DNA of 64,000 bases from Pantoea eucrina (GTDB lineage: Bacteria > Pseudomonadota > Gammaproteobacteria > Enterobacterales > Enterobacteriaceae), in NCBI RefSeq assembly GCF_002095385.1, contig NZ_MIPP01000001.1, positions 124,001 through 188,000 of the forward strand. Reading direction: 5' to 3'. Below, in pieces: positions 1 to 9,012 of the stretch. Under the pieces are notes generated by a model, which was given only the letters and a program-made list of their open reading frames with translations, was not told the origin of the DNA and searched no databases. Both the position numbers and the translations under genes were made by a program. Each line of letters begins with the position of its first letter. Within the stretch, counting starts at the first letter, position 1.

Positions 1-1023
1 CTCCCTCTGCTTAACGCCCTGATGTTACCGGCGATAGCTGAAGAGGGCGTCTCGTTTGCTCACAAAGAGTGGGAGCTGGCGTGCGATAACACGCTGACCT
101 GTCGTGCGGCAGGCTACAGCGCGGAAGAGGGCGCGGGGGGATCGGTGCTGCTGACGCGGGCGGGCGGGCCGGATACGGCGACGCATGGCCGGGTGGTGCT
201 GGCGGATACCGGCGATGATGACTCAAAGCAGGTCGATACGCTGACGCTCTGGATCGACGATCGCCCGCTGGGTGAACTGGCAAAGGCTGATAACGATGAG
301 TGGACGCTGACCGATGCGCAGACCCGGTCGATTATCACTGCCATTAAAGGCAGCGGCAGCGTGGAGTTCCGTGGCGGTGCCGAGCCGTTTGATCTCTCTG
401 CCAACGGCGCTTTTGCCGTGCTGCTGAAAATGGATGAGGCGCAGGGGCGCATCGGCACGCCGGGTGCGCTGGTGCGTAAAGGCAGCAAGCCGGAAAGCAG
501 CGTGCCGCCCGCCGTACCCATGCCGGTGATTATCCAGGCCAGAACCGTTGAGGCAAAGCCGCGTCCGCTGACGCCGCAGGAGCTGGCGCGGATCAAGCCG
601 GCGCTTATCGCTACGCTGACGGATGATGACAGCTGCGATAATCTCGCACCGGCAGACGATCAGCCGGAAGAGGGCGCAGAGCCGCCGACGCTGACCGCTG
701 TGGATGCGGACCACGTGCTGATCGCCGCCCTCTGCTGGCGCGGCGCCTATAACGAAGGGTATGGCTACTGGCTGATGGATAGCGCGCTGCAGGGGTCACC
801 GCAGTTGATCACTGACTCCGGCTCCGATTATCACGCCGGAGCGATCAGCGAAGCGCAGAAAGGCCGCGGCATTGGCGACTGCTGGAGTACCGCCGCATGG
901 GTCTGGGATGGCCGCAGTTTTGTACAGAGTAGCGATGCTACCACCGGCATGTGCCGCGCCATCCGCGCCGGCGGCGCCTGGCAGTTGCCGGTATTAGTCA
1001 GCGACGTCAGACCCGCTCCCTGA
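1..1023 (+). CDS. DUF1176 family protein, 5' end cut by window edge
   Basis: The frame is open from the first base, and an in-frame ATG at 22 falls inside what looks like the end of a signal peptide, so the true start is probably outside the window. The mature part begins near FAHKEWELACDNTLTCRAAGY, with paired cysteines typical of DUF1176 proteins. Further cysteines (SCDNL, ALCWRG, IGDCWS, GMCRA) suggest disulfides in an exported protein. The function of the family is not established. The stop at 1021-1023 is followed at once by a palindrome array rather than a terminator. The family call rests on recognition of the N-terminal block. Confidence 0.75.
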   Translation, partial: LPLLNALMLPAIAEEGVSFAHKEWELACDNTLTCRAAGYSAEEGAGGSVLLTRAGGPDTATHGRVVLADTGDDDSKQVDTLTLWIDDRPLGELAKADNDEWTLTDAQTRSIITAIKGSGSVEFRGGAEPFDLSANGAFAVLLKMDEAQGRIGTPGALVRKGSKPESSVPPAVPMPVIIQARTVEAKPRPLTPQELARIKPALIATLTDDDSCDNLAPADDQPEEGAEPPTLTAVDADHVLIAALCWRGAYNEGYGYWLMDSALQGSPQLITDSGSDYHAGAISEAQKGRGIGDCWSTAAWVWDGRSFVQSSDATTGMCRAIRAGGAWQLPVLVSDVRPAP

Positions 1024-1040
1024 TTGCAGAACGCACGGTA

Positions 1041-1506
1041 CCAGGGCGCCATAAATGGCGCCCCTGTGGCGGCGTTTGTAGGGAGCAGGTGCGCGATGTG
1101 GCCAGGGCGCCATGAATGGCGCCCCTACGGATACCAATGTAGGGGGCGCATTTATGCGACCCGAGATAAAATGGAGCGCGATACCCGTAGGGGCCGCATT
1201 AATGCGGCCCGGGGTGGATTGAGCGCGATACCCGCAGGGGTCGCATTTATGCGACCCGGGTTGGATTAGGCGCGGTGTGGCCAGGGCGCCATGAATGGCG
1301 CCCCTGGGGATATTGCTGTAGGGGCCGCATTAATGCGGCCCGGGGGCATGTGCCGGATGTGGCCAGGGCGCCATGAATGGCGCCCCTACGGGTATTATTG
1401 TAGGGGCCGCATTAATGCGGCCCAGGGTCAGGTGCGCGGTGTGGCCAGGGCGCCATAAATGGCGCCCCTACGGTGGCATTTGTAGGGGCCGCATTTATGC
1501 GACCCC
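1041..1506. repeat. REP/BIME-like palindrome array, 11 hairpin cores
   Basis: This 466-bp array lies between convergent genes. I count eleven GC-rich palindromes sharing a CAT-NN-ATG centre. Examples are GGGCGCCATAAATGGCGCCC (1044-1063), GGGCCGCATTAATGCGGCCC and GGGTCGCATTTATGCGACCC. The arms differ between copies but stay complementary. Many cores are flanked by GTAG on one side, or by CTAC when inverted, and several are arranged head-to-head with CTAC and GTAG separated by a spacer of about ten bases. GTAG next to a hairpin is the hallmark of REP elements handled by RAYT transposases, so the class assignment is inference. No coding function is likely. Confidence 0.85.
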
Positions 1507-1514
1507 AACGCAGG

Positions 1515-2195
1515 TTATTTATTCAGGCAGCACTGCTTATATTTTTTGCCGCTGCCGCACGGGCAGGGATCGTTGCGTCCGGTTTTGTCACCGGCAAAGA
1601 ACGGCAGCTGTGGCTCGGGATCGGGCTGCGCCATGCGCTCGGCCTGCCAGTATTCGTGCAGTTCCAGCGCCGCCGGGCGGATCGCCTCCATGCTCGCTTC
1701 GAACGCGTCCGGATCGAGCGCCTCGCGCGCTTCGCGCTGCTCTTCGCTGCCGTGCAGGGCAATCGCCTGCAGCTGCGGCTGCAGCGATTCAGGCAGCTGT
1801 GACCAGTCGGCGTCCAGCGCGACGCCGCGCATATAGCCGTAACACCAGTCTTCGACCACGGTAAACTCCTGGCCCTCCATCTCCTGCAGGCCAAACAGCG
1901 GGTCAAACTGCTCCGGAAAATCGGCCAGACGCTCAGCAATATCATTCAGGTGCTGAAAGGTCAGGGTCATAAAGCGATCCATCTCGCGCTCATTAGCCCA
2001 TTTAGGGATATGCTTCTGGCCGCCCCACATCGCCACCAGCCACTCGCTGGGTTCAATATCATTCGGGCCGGAGAGCAGGGCGGTCAGCATCCCATCCAGC
2101 TCGGCCGTATCTACCACGGAGTGCGCATTGCCATACTTCTCCAGCATATCATCCAGCCAGTTCAGCTCTTTTTCCGTTAACGGCCCCTGATTCAT
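1515..2195 (-). CDS. yecA: YecA family protein with C-terminal SEC-C zinc motif
   Basis: 226 residues. The N-terminal two thirds is a UPF0149/YecA domain ([14 protein letters not shown] near residues 30-45; [15 protein letters not shown]). The C-terminus is a SEC-C zinc-binding motif, [13 protein letters not shown], like that at the end of SecA. YecA is thought to associate with ribosomes or the Sec machinery, and its precise role is uncertain. The ATG at 2195 is chosen over an upstream in-frame ATG at 2240 because GGAGAG precedes it at good distance and the product then matches E. coli YecA at its N-terminus. It converges on the DUF1176 gene across the palindrome array. Confidence 0.9.
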   Translation of the reverse strand: MNQGPLTEKELNWLDDMLEKYGNAHSVVDTAELDGMLTALLSGPNDIEPSEWLVAMWGGQKHIPKWANEREMDRFMTLTFQHLNDIAERLADFPEQFDPLFGLQEMEGQEFTVVEDWCYGYMRGVALDADWSQLPESLQPQLQAIALHGSEEQREAREALDPDAFEASMEAIRPAALELHEYWQAERMAQPDPEPQLPFFAGDKTGRNDPCPCGSGKKYKQCCLNK

Positions 2196-2421
2196 CAGTT
2201 CTCTCCTGCACGTAATATTCTGTACGGGCCAGGCCCGCATCTCATGGCGCGATTATAGCGGCATTATCACGATTATTTGCAATTTTAGCGCGCCTGAATC
2301 GGGCCAGGCTGAGGTATGCTGTGGCATGACGCGACGAGCGCCGCACGGCAGCGGGAACCATTGGCCCGGTGCGCTTGTCAGTAAATGGACATCAGACTAT
2401 TAATCAGAGTGGGAATCACCA

Positions 2422-2919
2422 ATGCGCAGGACACACGTAACCCTTTTATCTGCCGGCCTGTTTCTGGGCGCGCTCAGCCTGACGCCAGCTGCACTGGCAG
2501 CGGATGAGCAGACCAATAGCGTGCCGATGCCGCCTCAGGTAGAGCAGCCGGATGTGCAGGCCCCTGACGCCGCGCCGGTGCCAGACGCCGATGCGCCAGC
2601 CGCTCAGGCACCTGCTGCATCAGGCGACGACGCGCCGGTTCGCCCGTCTAACAACGGCACCGGCGAGCAGCCTTCCGCCGCCAACAACTACAATCTGCAC
2701 ACCATCATTATCGACTACAAAGAGCACAAGGTCGGCGATGTGGTACCGGAAGAGTATCGCAAAAAAGAGTACACCATCACTGACTGGCAGGCGCGTCATC
2801 TGCCCGCTCCGCAGGCTGGTGCACACTGGGCTTACATCAACGCCAACTATATTCAGATCACCGATGACAGCGGCAAAATCGTTATGGGCAAATCGGGCGA
2901 CATCTTCTTTAAAGGATAA
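2422..2919 (+). CDS. RcnB-family periplasmic protein
   Basis: 165 residues. A clear signal peptide (about residues 1-26, ending PAALA) is followed by a low-complexity Pro/Ala/Asp-rich linker (about 30-85). The C-terminal domain has GDVVPEEYRKKEYTITDW and a later HWAYINANYIQIT, which fits the RcnB family (nickel/cobalt homeostasis protein family, PF11776). Members are small periplasmic proteins; only some act in Ni/Co efflux. No rcnA efflux gene is nearby, so a metal role cannot be inferred from context. It is a single gene with its own upstream region after yecA. Confidence 0.75.
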   Translation: MRRTHVTLLSAGLFLGALSLTPAALAADEQTNSVPMPPQVEQPDVQAPDAAPVPDADAPAAQAPAASGDDAPVRPSNNGTGEQPSAANNYNLHTIIIDYKEHKVGDVVPEEYRKKEYTITDWQARHLPAPQAGAHWAYINANYIQITDDSGKIVMGKSGDIFFKG

Positions 2920-2971
2920 CGCCAGCAGGCGGGCCACCGGGTCCGCCTGTTTTATTTCAGAGGCAGAAAAG

Positions 2972-3685
2972 ATGGCCCCGACCGTTAATGAGTTTGGCCA
3001 GCCGACGGGGAGTGCGTTGCCTGACTGGCAGCCGCGTCCGCGTCCGGAGCGCGTCACGCTTCAGGGGCGTTACTGCCGCCTTGAGCCGCTGGATGCGTCA
3101 CGCCACGCGTCCGATCTCAGCGCCGCGCATGCGCACGCCGCGGACGATAGCAGCTGGACCTGGCTGCCCGTGGAGCGTCCGGCATCGCAGCGTGAGTGGC
3201 TGACGTTCGCCGCCGCCTGCCAGCACAATCCCGATTACCTGCATTTTGCCGTGATCGATCTGCAGCGCGGGCAGGCGGTGGGTACGCTCGCGCTGATGCG
3301 TATCGAGCCGCAGCACGGCGTAATGGAAGTGGGATATGTGGTGTTTTCACCGCTGCTGCAGCGTACCCGCATGGCCACTGAGGCGCACTTTCTGCTGATG
3401 GCGTATGCGTTTGACCAGCTCGGCTATCGCCGCTACGAATGGAAATGCGACAGCTGCAATCAGCCTTCGCGCCAGGCGGCGCTGCGGCTCGGTTTTCAGC
3501 CCGAAGGCGTGTTCCGTCAGGCAATGGTGTATAAAGGCCGCAGCCGCGATACCTGCTGGTTCTCTGTTATCGATGGCGACTGGCCGGTATTAAAGCTCGC
3601 CTTTGAGCGCTGGCTGGCGCCGGATAATTTCAGCGCCGATGGTGCGCAGCGGGAGCGGCTGGAGACGCTGCGCCCGCGCGACTGA
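2972..3685 (+). CDS. GNAT family N-acetyltransferase (RimJ/RimL type)
   Basis: 237 residues. The ATG at 2972 has an AGAGG-type ribosome site; the frame stays open far upstream over the previous gene, but that part has no protein-like similarity. The layout is that of RimJ/RimL acetyltransferases: substrate strand RYCRLEPLDASRHASDL near 30-50, VGYVVFSPLLQRTRMATEA (acetyl-CoA loop region, about 115-135), and YRRYEWKCDSCNQPSRQAALRLGF typed in parts as YEWKCDS and NQPSRQAALRLGF. A long family of such enzymes acts on proteins or small amines, and the substrate here cannot be told. It converges on opgB with eight bases between stops. Confidence 0.8.
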   Translation: MAPTVNEFGQPTGSALPDWQPRPRPERVTLQGRYCRLEPLDASRHASDLSAAHAHAADDSSWTWLPVERPASQREWLTFAAACQHNPDYLHFAVIDLQRGQAVGTLALMRIEPQHGVMEVGYVVFSPLLQRTRMATEAHFLLMAYAFDQLGYRRYEWKCDSCNQPSRQAALRLGFQPEGVFRQAMVYKGRSRDTCWFSVIDGDWPVLKLAFERWLAPDNFSADGAQRERLETLRPRD

Positions 3686-3693
3686 GCCCGCTC

Positions 3694-5988
3694 TCAGGGG
3701 CGTGGCACGATGCGGATCTCCGCCATGCCAATGCCGAGCTTGCGCGGCGCCTGACCCACAATATTGTCCTGATTCGACAGCTGCGGCGCCGGTGGCACAA
3801 TCACCAGATTATGGCTGCCGTCGCGATTGCTGAAGTGCAGCGTGGTGGTGGAGAAGCTATCGTCCAGCCGCAGGACCTGCTCCTCGCTGCCTACGCGTAC
3901 CGGAATCGGCTGCTGCGCATTGGCACCAAACGCGCGCGCGGTGATCACCAGATCGAACCGCGACGGCAGCGGTTCGGCATACTCAATATTCACCTCCGGA
4001 GCCAGATTGGCATTGGACCAGCGCCCCCAGCTCTCCGGGCGCGAGATGCCGCTAAAGCGCCGGATGCTGTGCGGAGCGCCCGGCACGTTCAGCACAAAGC
4101 TGTCGGCATCGTAGCGAATGTCATTATCCTCAATGCGGATCTGCTGCTGATTGAGCCGCCAGGTTTCCGGGCTGACGCGCAGCGGCGGAAAGTGCGTTTT
4201 GCCGTGCCAGAGCGGCTGATCGATACGCACTACGCTGGGCTGGCCGCCCATCTGGCCCATCGCCAGGCAGAGATCGGTGGAGAGCGCCAGCTCCGGCTTC
4301 CAGAGTCGCGCCATTTTGAAGCAGCGGTCGGCCCAGACAAATTTGTCGTTCGCGGCAAAATCGGCCAGCTGATAGCGCAGCGGCGCGGCATACTCTCCCT
4401 CCGGCAGCGGTTCAACCTGCTTATTGCCCAGCCGGAACAGGATCGGCAGGCGGAACGTGGCGCCGGAGAAGGTAAAGGTATTCTTCTGCTGGTCGATGGT
4501 GAACTCTTTCATGCTGGCCGGAAAATTCCACAGCTGCACAATATCAGCTTTCCAGCTGCTGACCTTTTTCGCCATGTCGTCAAACTGCGTGGAGAGCGAC
4601 GGCGTAGAGAGTGAACTGCGGCCAAGTCCCAGCGCCTTGTCACCGCCGAGGATCTCAAGCACCGTGGCGCCGTTATCCAGCGTGCTGCGTGGCGCATCGC
4701 GCACCTCCGCCTGCGGCCGATCGCCGCGAATGACTATAAAGAGATCGCGGCGCGGCAGCTTCGTCAGATAGGGGTGGGCGGTATTGTTCATCGCCAGATG
4801 ATCGGAGCTGACGACAATAACGGTGTTTTTAAACCACGGCGAAGCTTTAATACGCTCAATCAGCCGCGCCACGTGCTCCTGTGAACAGGCGACGGCGCTG
4901 AATGACTGGTTCATTTTGCCCTCATACTGATAGCTTTTATGCTGGCAGCTGCGGGAGATAAAGCCATCAGGATGATGGGTATCCACCGTCAGGGTAAACA
5001 GGGCAAAGCGTTTGTTCTGCTGCGACAGTTCAGCATACTTCTCAAACACCTCGTCCAGCACGGTGTCGTCGTAAAAGCCCCAGTTGTTGCGGTAGTCGGG
5101 ATCGGCCACGCGGCTTTTCAGCTCCTGCGCGCCATAGAGATTCGATGCGGCGAAGCCGTGCGAAAGCAGAAAAGTATCTTTGCCGGCAAAGCGCAGATCG
5201 GCGCCCTGAATAAACCAGTTCTCATAGCCGCTGTTTTTGAGAATATCGCCGAGGCAGAGACTCTGCGGATAGAAGCTTGAGAGCGCGGCTGAGGCGTTAC
5301 CGTCAAAAGGCGCAAACAGCGGGATACCGCACTGTGAGGCGACCATGCCGGCAATGGTATAGTCGGTGCCGGGCAGCTGCGCGGTATTGCTAAAATCCAG
5401 GCTCTGCGCCTGCTCGCGGCTCAGCTCCGGCGCCAGGTCGGGAAAAGCCTGCTGATTTAAATAGGTGCGCTCCAGGCTCTCGCCGTAGATATAGACCAGG
5501 TTGAGCGCGGGCTGTTCAATACGGTTCTGCGGCGTGATGTACCAGGTGGCGAAATCGGAGTCGCCCGCGTGCGCGTGCGACGCAATCAGATCTTTAACCT
5601 GACGAAACGCCGGCGTGGTCTGCACCGAGCCGGCGGCGCAGGCGATCGCCAGCAGGCTCCAGCCGAGATGATGCGGACGTTTATGGCGGCGCAAAATCCA
5701 TGAAAGAAAGCAGAACAGCAGAAACAGCACAATAATCAGCCCGATAGCGGGCACCACATATTTACTGACGCCGGCGCCGGTCAGGCTGTTGGTCAGCGTG
5801 TAGATCACCGCATCATTGATGCCGTCACCGGTAAAATAGTTGCTGGCGAACAGCGTTGCATTCAGCACAATAAACAGCGTCAGCAGCAGCAGCATCAGGC
5901 TGAACCAGAACGTATTGCGTCCGGCTTTAGAGGCGTAAATGATGATGGCGGTCAGAAACAGCACGATTGAAAGCAATGCCAACGGCAA
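3694..5988 (-). CDS. opgB: Phosphoglycerol transferase I (OpgB/MdoB)
   Basis: 764 residues, very close to the 763 of E. coli OpgB. It transfers phosphoglycerol from phosphatidylglycerol to osmoregulated periplasmic glucans. Four hydrophobic segments (about 2-20, 27-50, 78-100, 107-125) anchor an alkaline-phosphatase/sulfatase-like catalytic domain in the periplasm. Visible motifs are [13 protein letters not shown] (metal ligand Glu and the likely Thr nucleophile), [10 protein letters not shown] and [10 protein letters not shown]. The start agrees with E. coli at [10 protein letters not shown] and upstream. In E. coli this gene lies beside yjjA-dnaC-dnaT; here the next genes upstream are an unrelated accessory block. 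Confidence 0.96.
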   Translation of the reverse strand: MPLALLSIVLFLTAIIIYASKAGRNTFWFSLMLLLLTLFIVLNATLFASNYFTGDGINDAVIYTLTNSLTGAGVSKYVVPAIGLIIVLFLLFCFLSWILRRHKRPHHLGWSLLAIACAAGSVQTTPAFRQVKDLIASHAHAGDSDFATWYITPQNRIEQPALNLVYIYGESLERTYLNQQAFPDLAPELSREQAQSLDFSNTAQLPGTDYTIAGMVASQCGIPLFAPFDGNASAALSSFYPQSLCLGDILKNSGYENWFIQGADLRFAGKDTFLLSHGFAASNLYGAQELKSRVADPDYRNNWGFYDDTVLDEVFEKYAELSQQNKRFALFTLTVDTHHPDGFISRSCQHKSYQYEGKMNQSFSAVACSQEHVARLIERIKASPWFKNTVIVVSSDHLAMNNTAHPYLTKLPRRDLFIVIRGDRPQAEVRDAPRSTLDNGATVLEILGGDKALGLGRSSLSTPSLSTQFDDMAKKVSSWKADIVQLWNFPASMKEFTIDQQKNTFTFSGATFRLPILFRLGNKQVEPLPEGEYAAPLRYQLADFAANDKFVWADRCFKMARLWKPELALSTDLCLAMGQMGGQPSVVRIDQPLWHGKTHFPPLRVSPETWRLNQQQIRIEDNDIRYDADSFVLNVPGAPHSIRRFSGISRPESWGRWSNANLAPEVNIEYAEPLPSRFDLVITARAFGANAQQPIPVRVGSEEQVLRLDDSFSTTTLHFSNRDGSHNLVIVPPAPQLSNQDNIVGQAPRKLGIGMAEIRIVPRP

Positions 5989-6174
5989 ATCCTCACGATA
6001 GATGAATAGCGCGGCGCCAGCGGCCGCGCGCCCTCTTCAGGGGGTTTGCGTCAATCTATATTGGCTGTCACCGGGCTGCAACCTGTCCGGCGGGATTTGT
6101 GCGGTACATTCGGAATCGTGCCGCCAGGCGGGATGATAAGCGCGGCGGCGGTAGCGTATCGGGCAGACTGTGGC

Positions 6175-6564
6175 TTATAACGCACCGGTAAGATACTGCG
6201 CTTCACCGTGCGCAAAGCTCCAGTCACCTTTGCTGTTGGTGATAAAACTTATCATCAGATCGTGGCCCTGCACGCCGCAGCTTTCACGCAGCTCGCGCGC
6301 CAGCTCTGCCATAAAACAGCTTTTTTGCGCCTCACTGCGCGGGCTGGTGTAGACCCGCACCATCACCAGATTATCCGTGCGCGAAAAGCCCAGTCCGGTA
6401 TCCTGGAAAACCATCTGATACGCTTTGTTTTCATGAACAATCTGATAGCGGTCGCGCTCAGGCACGCCGAACGCAGTCAGGACGGCGCGATGGGCGGCAT
6501 CCAGTAACGTACGAACTTCAGCCTCGGAGCGGCCCTGAATCAGATCGAAAGTGAGTAATGGCAT
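6175..6564 (-). CDS. Tautomerase family protein
   Basis: 129 residues from the ATG at 6564; an earlier in-frame ATG at 6600 is less likely because the family uses Pro2 as the catalytic N-terminal base after Met removal, and the chosen start gives MPLLTFDL. Other family signs are SEAEVRTLLDAAHRAV and the length of about 130, longer than 4-oxalocrotonate tautomerase (62) and like the single-chain tautomerase/MSAD group. Substrate unknown. It is divergent from a LysR gene, which probably regulates it through the palindrome between them. Confidence 0.85.
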   Translation of the reverse strand: MPLLTFDLIQGRSEAEVRTLLDAAHRAVLTAFGVPERDRYQIVHENKAYQMVFQDTGLGFSRTDNLVMVRVYTSPRSEAQKSCFMAELARELRESCGVQGHDLMISFITNSKGDWSFAHGEAQYLTGAL

Positions 6565-6658
6565 TGGTAAACCCTCGCAGTAGTGGCGTAAAAGTCGCAT
6601 AAGTGAGGCTTATGCTGCCCGCTGCGTGCGCAAAGAAAAAGCGACTGCGATAAAATGA

Positions 6659-6678
6659 TTGTTCACTATTTTGAACAA
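6659..6678. promoter_or_regulatory. Candidate LysR operator between tautomerase and LysR genes
   Basis: A perfect inverted repeat, TTGTTCA-N6-TGAACAA, lies in the divergent intergenic region. LysR regulators typically bind dyads of this size in the divergent promoter of their target. It ends on the first base of the upstream possible ATG (6678) of the LysR gene, which favours the later ATG at 6693. Confidence 0.55.
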
Positions 6679-6692
6679 TGGCGGGTAAGTCG

Positions 6693-7604
6693 ATGAAAAC
6701 CGAAGCGCTCTGGACACATCTTTACTGGCTGACGGTACTGGCGGAGCAGGGCAGTTTTACCCGCGCCGCTGAGCGGCTGGATGTCAGTAAAGCGGCAGTG
6801 AGTCAGAAAATTAAAGAGCTGGAAGCGCTGACCGGGGTTGCTCTGGTTCAGCGCACCACGCGCAGCGTGCGACTGACGTCAGCCGGTGAGCAGCTGGCTG
6901 GCGAGCTGCGTGAACCCTTTACCCGGATAGCGGAAAGCGTGTATCGCGTGCGTGATGAAGCGGGGCCGGTACGCGGACAGGTACGCATCAGCGCGCCGGT
7001 GGCGTTTGCCCGGCAGCAGCTGGTGCCGATTATCGGCGATTTTCTGCGGGAATATCCGCAGGTGCGCCTGCAGCTGGATGTGACTGACCGCCTGGTGTCA
7101 CTCGGCGGGGAAGGGTTTGATCTCGCTATCCGCCACAGTCAGTCGCTGCCGGAAACGCACGTCGCGCTGCCTCTGTGCGCCACGCGCGCGCTGCTGGTGG
7201 CTTCGCCCGCCTATCTGGCACAGCACGGCGTGCCGCAGACTCCGGACGCGCTGCTTCAGCATAACTGCCTGTGGTATCCGCGCGGTCCCGATGCGCCGCA
7301 GTGGCGCTTTCAGTCGCATCAGGGCGGCGAAATGCTGACGGTAAAAATTCAGGGAAATTTCGCCACCAATAACAGCGAGTCGATTCGGGACGCCGCGCTG
7401 CAGGGAGCAGGCATTGCCATGCTGCCCGATTTCAGCGCCCGCGCAGCGCTGGAAAGCGGCGCGCTGCAGCCGGTGCTCTCATCGTGGCAGGCGGTCGACG
7501 CCTTTGCCGACCGCCTCTGGGTGGTGCGCCCTTACGCGGCACAGGTGCCGCGTGCGGTGACGACCTTCATTCACTGGCTACGCGCTCGCTTTGTTAACGG
7601 GTGA
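6693..7604 (+). CDS. LysR family transcriptional regulator
   Basis: 303 residues from ATG 6693 (GGGTAAG lies upstream); ATG 6678 is possible but overlaps a palindrome. The N-terminal winged helix-turn-helix is clear: LAEQGSFTRAAERLDVSKAAVSQKIKELE (typed here as GSFTRAAERLDVSKAAVSQ). The rest is the LysR effector-binding fold, with VRGQVRISAPVAFARQQLVP and a GAGIAMLPDF block. By sequence style it belongs to the CrgA/YafC-like group. It is divergent from the tautomerase, the probable target. Its last 27 bases overlap the 3' end of the convergent glycosyltransferase gene. Confidence 0.9.
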   Translation: MKTEALWTHLYWLTVLAEQGSFTRAAERLDVSKAAVSQKIKELEALTGVALVQRTTRSVRLTSAGEQLAGELREPFTRIAESVYRVRDEAGPVRGQVRISAPVAFARQQLVPIIGDFLREYPQVRLQLDVTDRLVSLGGEGFDLAIRHSQSLPETHVALPLCATRALLVASPAYLAQHGVPQTPDALLQHNCLWYPRGPDAPQWRFQSHQGGEMLTVKIQGNFATNNSESIRDAALQGAGIAMLPDFSARAALESGALQPVLSSWQAVDAFADRLWVVRPYAAQVPRAVTTFIHWLRARFVNG

Positions 7605-8597
7605 GGGCAGCGCCACGCTGAGCGGTGCAGCAGGCTGCATCATTGCGCCCAGCAGGCTGCTGCGGTTGTAGTTTCCCAGACGCAGGTTAAAGTCGAGATG
7701 CAGCTGTGCGTGACCATCCAGCTTAATAACCGGCGGCGGCGTATGCGGGCGCTGATGAAACAGAATGGCATGCGTAAAGGCGTCGCTTTTCCAGTTGTTC
7801 AGGCGCTGATAGTAAAAGGCGCTGGCTTCGCATTTACGCAGAAAGAGATTAACGCGGCGATATTCGCGCATGGCCGCCTGCTGCGCCAGCGCACCCGGCT
7901 GCTGTGCCGGTTCAGCGATTCTCTGCGTCAGCAGCGAAAAGTCATCACGCTTTCGCATTTCGTTAAAGAAGCTCTGCTCACCCTGATGCTTGATGGGCGC
8001 ATACTGCTTCTGCCATTCGCGAATAAAAGGATTATTTGGCGCAGCAGCAAGAAACCAGGTCTCAATAACAGGCGCGAGATAATTCAGCGTTGAGCGTTCG
8101 CAATAATAGCCGATCACATCCATCGGGCGTTCCTGATGAGCGCTATGTACCCAGCTCAGATCTTCAAACAGCAGCGCAGCGCAGTCGATAGCGATGCCGC
8201 CGTAGCGTAATAGCAGCTCAAGCCTGATCACTTCGCTTTTCTGCTGCGCCGTTAATTGTGCTGAGGTAAATATAAAATCGGGCAGGACTTCTTTCACAGA
8301 ATATTTATTTAACAGGTGAACGCTGTGGTCAGGATTATCGCGGCGTATTTTAGCAATATTCGCCTGTAACGATTTTGGTAAATATTCTGTATCCCAGTAC
8401 AGCCATACTTTTTTCGGGATCTCTGGCAACGTCTTCTCACCAGAAAGTAACACGATATTGTCCTCTTCGCTGGGATCATACTCCGGCGCGCAGAGCGCAT
8501 TATGCTGTTTTTTCTGCAGTAATGACTGACCGGTAAACGCTATTCTTTTCCAGTTGTGCCAGAGCGCGCGCGCCGGCTGAAGACGTTTTTTTGACAT
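7578..8597 (-). CDS. Glycosyltransferase, capsule-synthesis/GT32-like sugar-binding fold
   Basis: 339 residues; the start MSKKRL at 8597 has AGGTG upstream and is preferred over ATG 8627. IPKKVWLYWDT (60-70) and EVIRLELLLRYGGIAID (122-138) are the signature blocks of the Gly_transf_sug / Caps_synth family, which transfer sugars to capsule, lipopolysaccharide or glycolipid acceptors. The metal-binding DXD that normally follows RYGG reads IDCAAL here, so the second Asp is not in the usual place. No other polysaccharide genes are nearby, and no signal peptide or membrane helix is evident. The donor and acceptor are unknown. Confidence 0.75.
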   Translation of the reverse strand: MSKKRLQPARALWHNWKRIAFTGQSLLQKKQHNALCAPEYDPSEEDNIVLLSGEKTLPEIPKKVWLYWDTEYLPKSLQANIAKIRRDNPDHSVHLLNKYSVKEVLPDFIFTSAQLTAQQKSEVIRLELLLRYGGIAIDCAALLFEDLSWVHSAHQERPMDVIGYYCERSTLNYLAPVIETWFLAAAPNNPFIREWQKQYAPIKHQGEQSFFNEMRKRDDFSLLTQRIAEPAQQPGALAQQAAMREYRRVNLFLRKCEASAFYYQRLNNWKSDAFTHAILFHQRPHTPPPVIKLDGHAQLHLDFNLRLGNYNRSSLLGAMMQPAAPLSVALPSPVNKASA

Positions 8598-9012
8598 GAT
8601 GCACCTGATTATTGTGATTATGGGCAAGGAGTCCCTGATGCTGGCGCCTTAGGCGCTCTTATGTTTCCTTACGGGGGCTGTGTGTAAAAGTATTACAATG
8701 AGCTTAATAAAACATTCTTCGCGATTGCGCTAATCCTTTTTTTCTCTTTCAGATAAAGCGGAAAATGAAGCTGCCGTTAACAATAAAAATTTAACAAAAT
8801 AACAGCGTGACGAATTTCACAGTTTATTTTTTCCCGCCAGGATTAATCCTAAGATCGTTCTCTGCGTACAGCCTGAAGTGCGGGAATGTGAAAATTGTGG
8901 TGAGAAATGAACGTTTATCCCTGCTGGATTTTAGTCTGGTATCAGAGCGAAATTTACCTTCGTCATACAGCTTAGCTACGCTTTAGTCAGGCATTCTGTT
9001 TAAGGAGTGATT
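8598..9012. other. 415-bp AT-rich intergenic region without a gene
   Basis: This gap lies between two divergent genes and is AT-rich compared with the coding DNA around it. It must hold both promoters, but I cannot place either with confidence. The only symmetrical element I see is the 12-bp palindrome AGGATTAATCCT at 8839-8850. A good ribosome site, AAGGAG at 9002-9007, belongs to the next gene. Confidence 0.5.

Noticed and set aside
1024..1864. Open frames of 81, 163 and 109 codons across the first palindrome array and the yecA complement
   Set aside because: They translate the repeat (APT, GRIYAT and similar strings) or the antisense of yecA and show no independent protein features.
2552..2971. 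Upstream extension of the GNAT gene to 2552
   Set aside because: That part is the out-of-frame reading of the RcnB-family gene; the ATG at 2972 has a ribosome site and begins the family domain region.
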